This document shows positions 4,836-6,271 of a DNA stretch of 6,271 nt, one piece after another (the first letter of the stretch is position 1; the number at the start of each line of letters is the position of its first letter). The notes below the pieces were generated by a model. It worked only from the letters and a program-made list of their open reading frames with translations, made no database searches and was not told the origin of the DNA. Source of the DNA: Sulfuricellaceae bacterium (GTDB lineage: Bacteria; Pseudomonadota; Gammaproteobacteria; Burkholderiales; UBA9220); contig JAIOJO010000231.1 of assembly GCA_019911985.1 (NCBI GenBank), positions 1-6,271 of the forward strand. Direction: 5' to 3'. The position numbers and the translations under genes were made by a program.

Positions 4836-6271
4836 TCATCGGGCCTGGACATCGCATTCCGGGTAGCCGAAAAAATAACCCTGGCCCCAATCCACCCCCA
4901 TCTCCCTTAGCACATGCGCCGTTTCACCATCCTCTATGCATTCGGCAATGGTTTTGATCCCCTGCTTTTGCGCGAGTATCACGATACTTTCCACCATACC
5001 GAATACCTTAGAGTTTTGCCGCAGATTACGCACCATCCAACCCTCGATCTTCAAGAAGCTGACGGGAAGTTCCGCCAAATAAAGAAAGGAGGAATAGCCG
5101 CTACCGAAATCATCCAAGGCCAAGCGAAAACCGAAGTCCAACAAGGGCTGCAAATCCCGAGCCAAGCCGCCCAAATCATTCAAAAACTGGCGCTCGGTGA
5201 TTTCGAGCACAACAGGCATCACGGGGCCAAGGTGGCCCTCGCATTGAGCACAATGATGCAGGGCATTGTCCATCAAGCCCTGCACCAAATCGCTGCGCGC
5301 CAGGAACTGAGGCGACAAATTGATGAAATGCAGCATCTCGCTGCGCGCCTTGGCGGCGCTTTGACTTGCCGCACAACGTGCCAAAGCTCGGTCGGTAATC
5401 ATCTGATCGACCTCATGCACCAGGTTGACGCCTTCCGCTGCCTCAATGAATTCCCCGGCGGATTGTATGCTTCCATCGGGCAGCACCAACCTGGCCAAGG
5501 CCTCGTCGGCTACCACTTGATTGGTCGCCAAGTCTACGATTACCTGGTAGGCCGGTATAATCCGGGATTTCTGCAAGGCATGCTGCAAGGTACCGGCTTT
5601 GGATAAAGTTCCCCGCTTGCCGCTTTCGCTGACGACCACGCAATCGCGTCCGGCTCTTTTGGCTTCGTACAAACAATCGTCGGCTTCCGAGATTACCCGA
5701 GAATAGTCATCCTCAGCATTGCGCAGCATACCGATTCCGATGCTCATCGTTACGTCCAAGTCGCCTTGAGAAGTCGGCACCGGTGTGGACCTGAGCGCTA
5801 TGCGCAGTCTATCCATAGCGGCAACGGACGCGCTGCCCTCTGCCTGATGCAGAAATACGACGAATTCCTCACCTCCCCAGCGCGCAGCCCAGTCGCCCTC
5901 GCGGAGTTCCTGGTTCATCACCTTAGCGACTTGCCGCAATACCTCGTCGCCGATATCGTGCCCATAATGGTCGTTGATCAATTTAAATCGGTCCAAATCA
6001 CACAGAGCAACGGCGAACTGTTCCCCAGTACGCTTTGCCCGTGCAAATTCTTCGCTAAACCGAAGCTCCGCTGCACGCCGGTTCGGCAGCAAGGTCAAGC
6101 TGTCCGTCATGGCCATGGTACGCAAAATTTCGCGCTGCCGTTGCTGCAACAAAGTATGGCCGAACCACGCCGCCAGCAGTTCCATGAAAGCCGTATCGTC
6201 GCCGCTAAACCCGCCAGGAAGCGGTTCCCGCTTCATAAACACGAGTGTCCCGGAAATAGCGCCGTCTATCC
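4836..6271 (-). CDS. GAF-GGDEF-EAL c-di-GMP signalling protein (5' end outside window)
   Basis: A two-domain c-di-GMP enzyme; the 477 visible residues are numbered from the window edge. Residues 1-40 look like the end of a GAF sensor domain (SGTLVFMKREPL, then LLAAWFGHTLL). A GGDEF domain follows: DSLT (56-59), LCDLDRFKLIND (89-100), an RxxD inhibitory site (123-126) and the active-site GGEEF (132-136, bases 5862-5876). The EAL domain has EAL (256-258), Asn317 in INLSPQF, Glu356/Glu359 in LEITE, DDFGSGYSS (386-394), Lys407, Glu443 in AECIE and Gln463 in GQGY, so the metal-binding and catalytic set looks complete. Both making c-di-GMP (diguanylate cyclase) and degrading it (phosphodiesterase) are plausible. 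A GTG at 6242 could be taken as a start, but the frame is open to the edge and the GAF-like sequence continues upstream of it, so the gene is partial. No membrane segment is visible in this part. Confidence 0.95.
   Translation of the reverse strand, partial: IDGAISGTLVFMKREPLPGGFSGDDTAFMELLAAWFGHTLLQQRQREILRTMAMTDSLTLLPNRRAAELRFSEEFARAKRTGEQFAVALCDLDRFKLINDHYGHDIGDEVLRQVAKVMNQELREGDWAARWGGEEFVVFLHQAEGSASVAAMDRLRIALRSTPVPTSQGDLDVTMSIGIGMLRNAEDDYSRVISEADDCLYEAKRAGRDCVVVSESGKRGTLSKAGTLQHALQKSRIIPAYQVIVDLATNQVVADEALARLVLPDGSIQSAGEFIEAAEGVNLVHEVDQMITDRALARCAASQSAAKARSEMLHFINLSPQFLARSDLVQGLMDNALHHCAQCEGHLGPVMPVVLEITERQFLNDLGGLARDLQPLLDFGFRLALDDFGSGYSSFLYLAELPVSFLKIEGWMVRNLRQNSKVFGMVESIVILAQKQGIKTIAECIEDGETAHVLREMGVDWGQGYFFGYPECDVQAR

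Noticed and set aside
4914..5606. 230-codon plus-strand open frame
   Set aside because: It is opposite the EAL domain, whose motifs are unambiguous on the minus strand; the plus frame shows no domain and is a coding shadow.

Overview
The window carries four genes, all on the minus strand, so transcription runs from the right edge toward the left. From right to left they are: a c-di-GMP signalling protein (GAF-GGDEF-EAL) whose 5' end lies beyond the window; a DinG/YoaA-type iron-sulfur DNA helicase; an unrecognised 191-residue protein with two membrane segments and coiled-coil tails; and prfC, encoding peptide chain release factor 3. Protein-coding density, the YoaA type of helicase, a canonical RF3 and a GGDEF-EAL protein point to a free-living proteobacterium, most likely a gammaproteobacterium. 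That is inference from family resemblance only, and I cannot name a genus.

Right part (2132-6271): the GGDEF-EAL gene, the helicase and the small membrane protein follow each other with gaps of 69 and 106 bases. I see no convincing intrinsic terminator in either gap. They could be co-transcribed, although the small gene has its own strong Shine-Dalgarno sequence and a possible weak promoter. Both catalytic modules of the signalling protein look intact. The helicase has the Walker A, DEAH and arginine-finger motifs and four cysteines placed for a 4Fe-4S cluster.

Left part (1-2131): prfC is most likely translated from a GTG at 1765, not from the ATG at 1849. The GTG gives a normal-length RF3, and a perfect TATAAT -10 box lies between the two candidate starts. 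The 366 bases between prfC and the membrane-protein gene hold this promoter, a repeat-rich stretch with no credible gene, and one copy of a dispersed repeat.

The most interesting structure is that repeat. Two copies (59-190 and 2052-2131) sit in the same orientation, each starting at the base right after a gene's stop-codon motif. Each has a long inverted repeat (GTCAAAAGCCGG / CCGGCTTTTGAC) and a 23-base tail that is 21/23 identical between copies. On the gene strand the tail reads GGAGCC... and resembles an IS5-family terminal repeat. It abuts CTAG in one copy and TTAA in the other, both fitting the IS5 target YTAR. The stop codons TAG and TAA lie inside these target tetranucleotides, so insertion there would leave the upstream gene intact. 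No transposase and no opposite end is visible, so these look like solo ends or non-autonomous (MITE-like) derivatives. I did not find a new defence system, CRISPR array, RNA gene or obviously new enzymatic system here.
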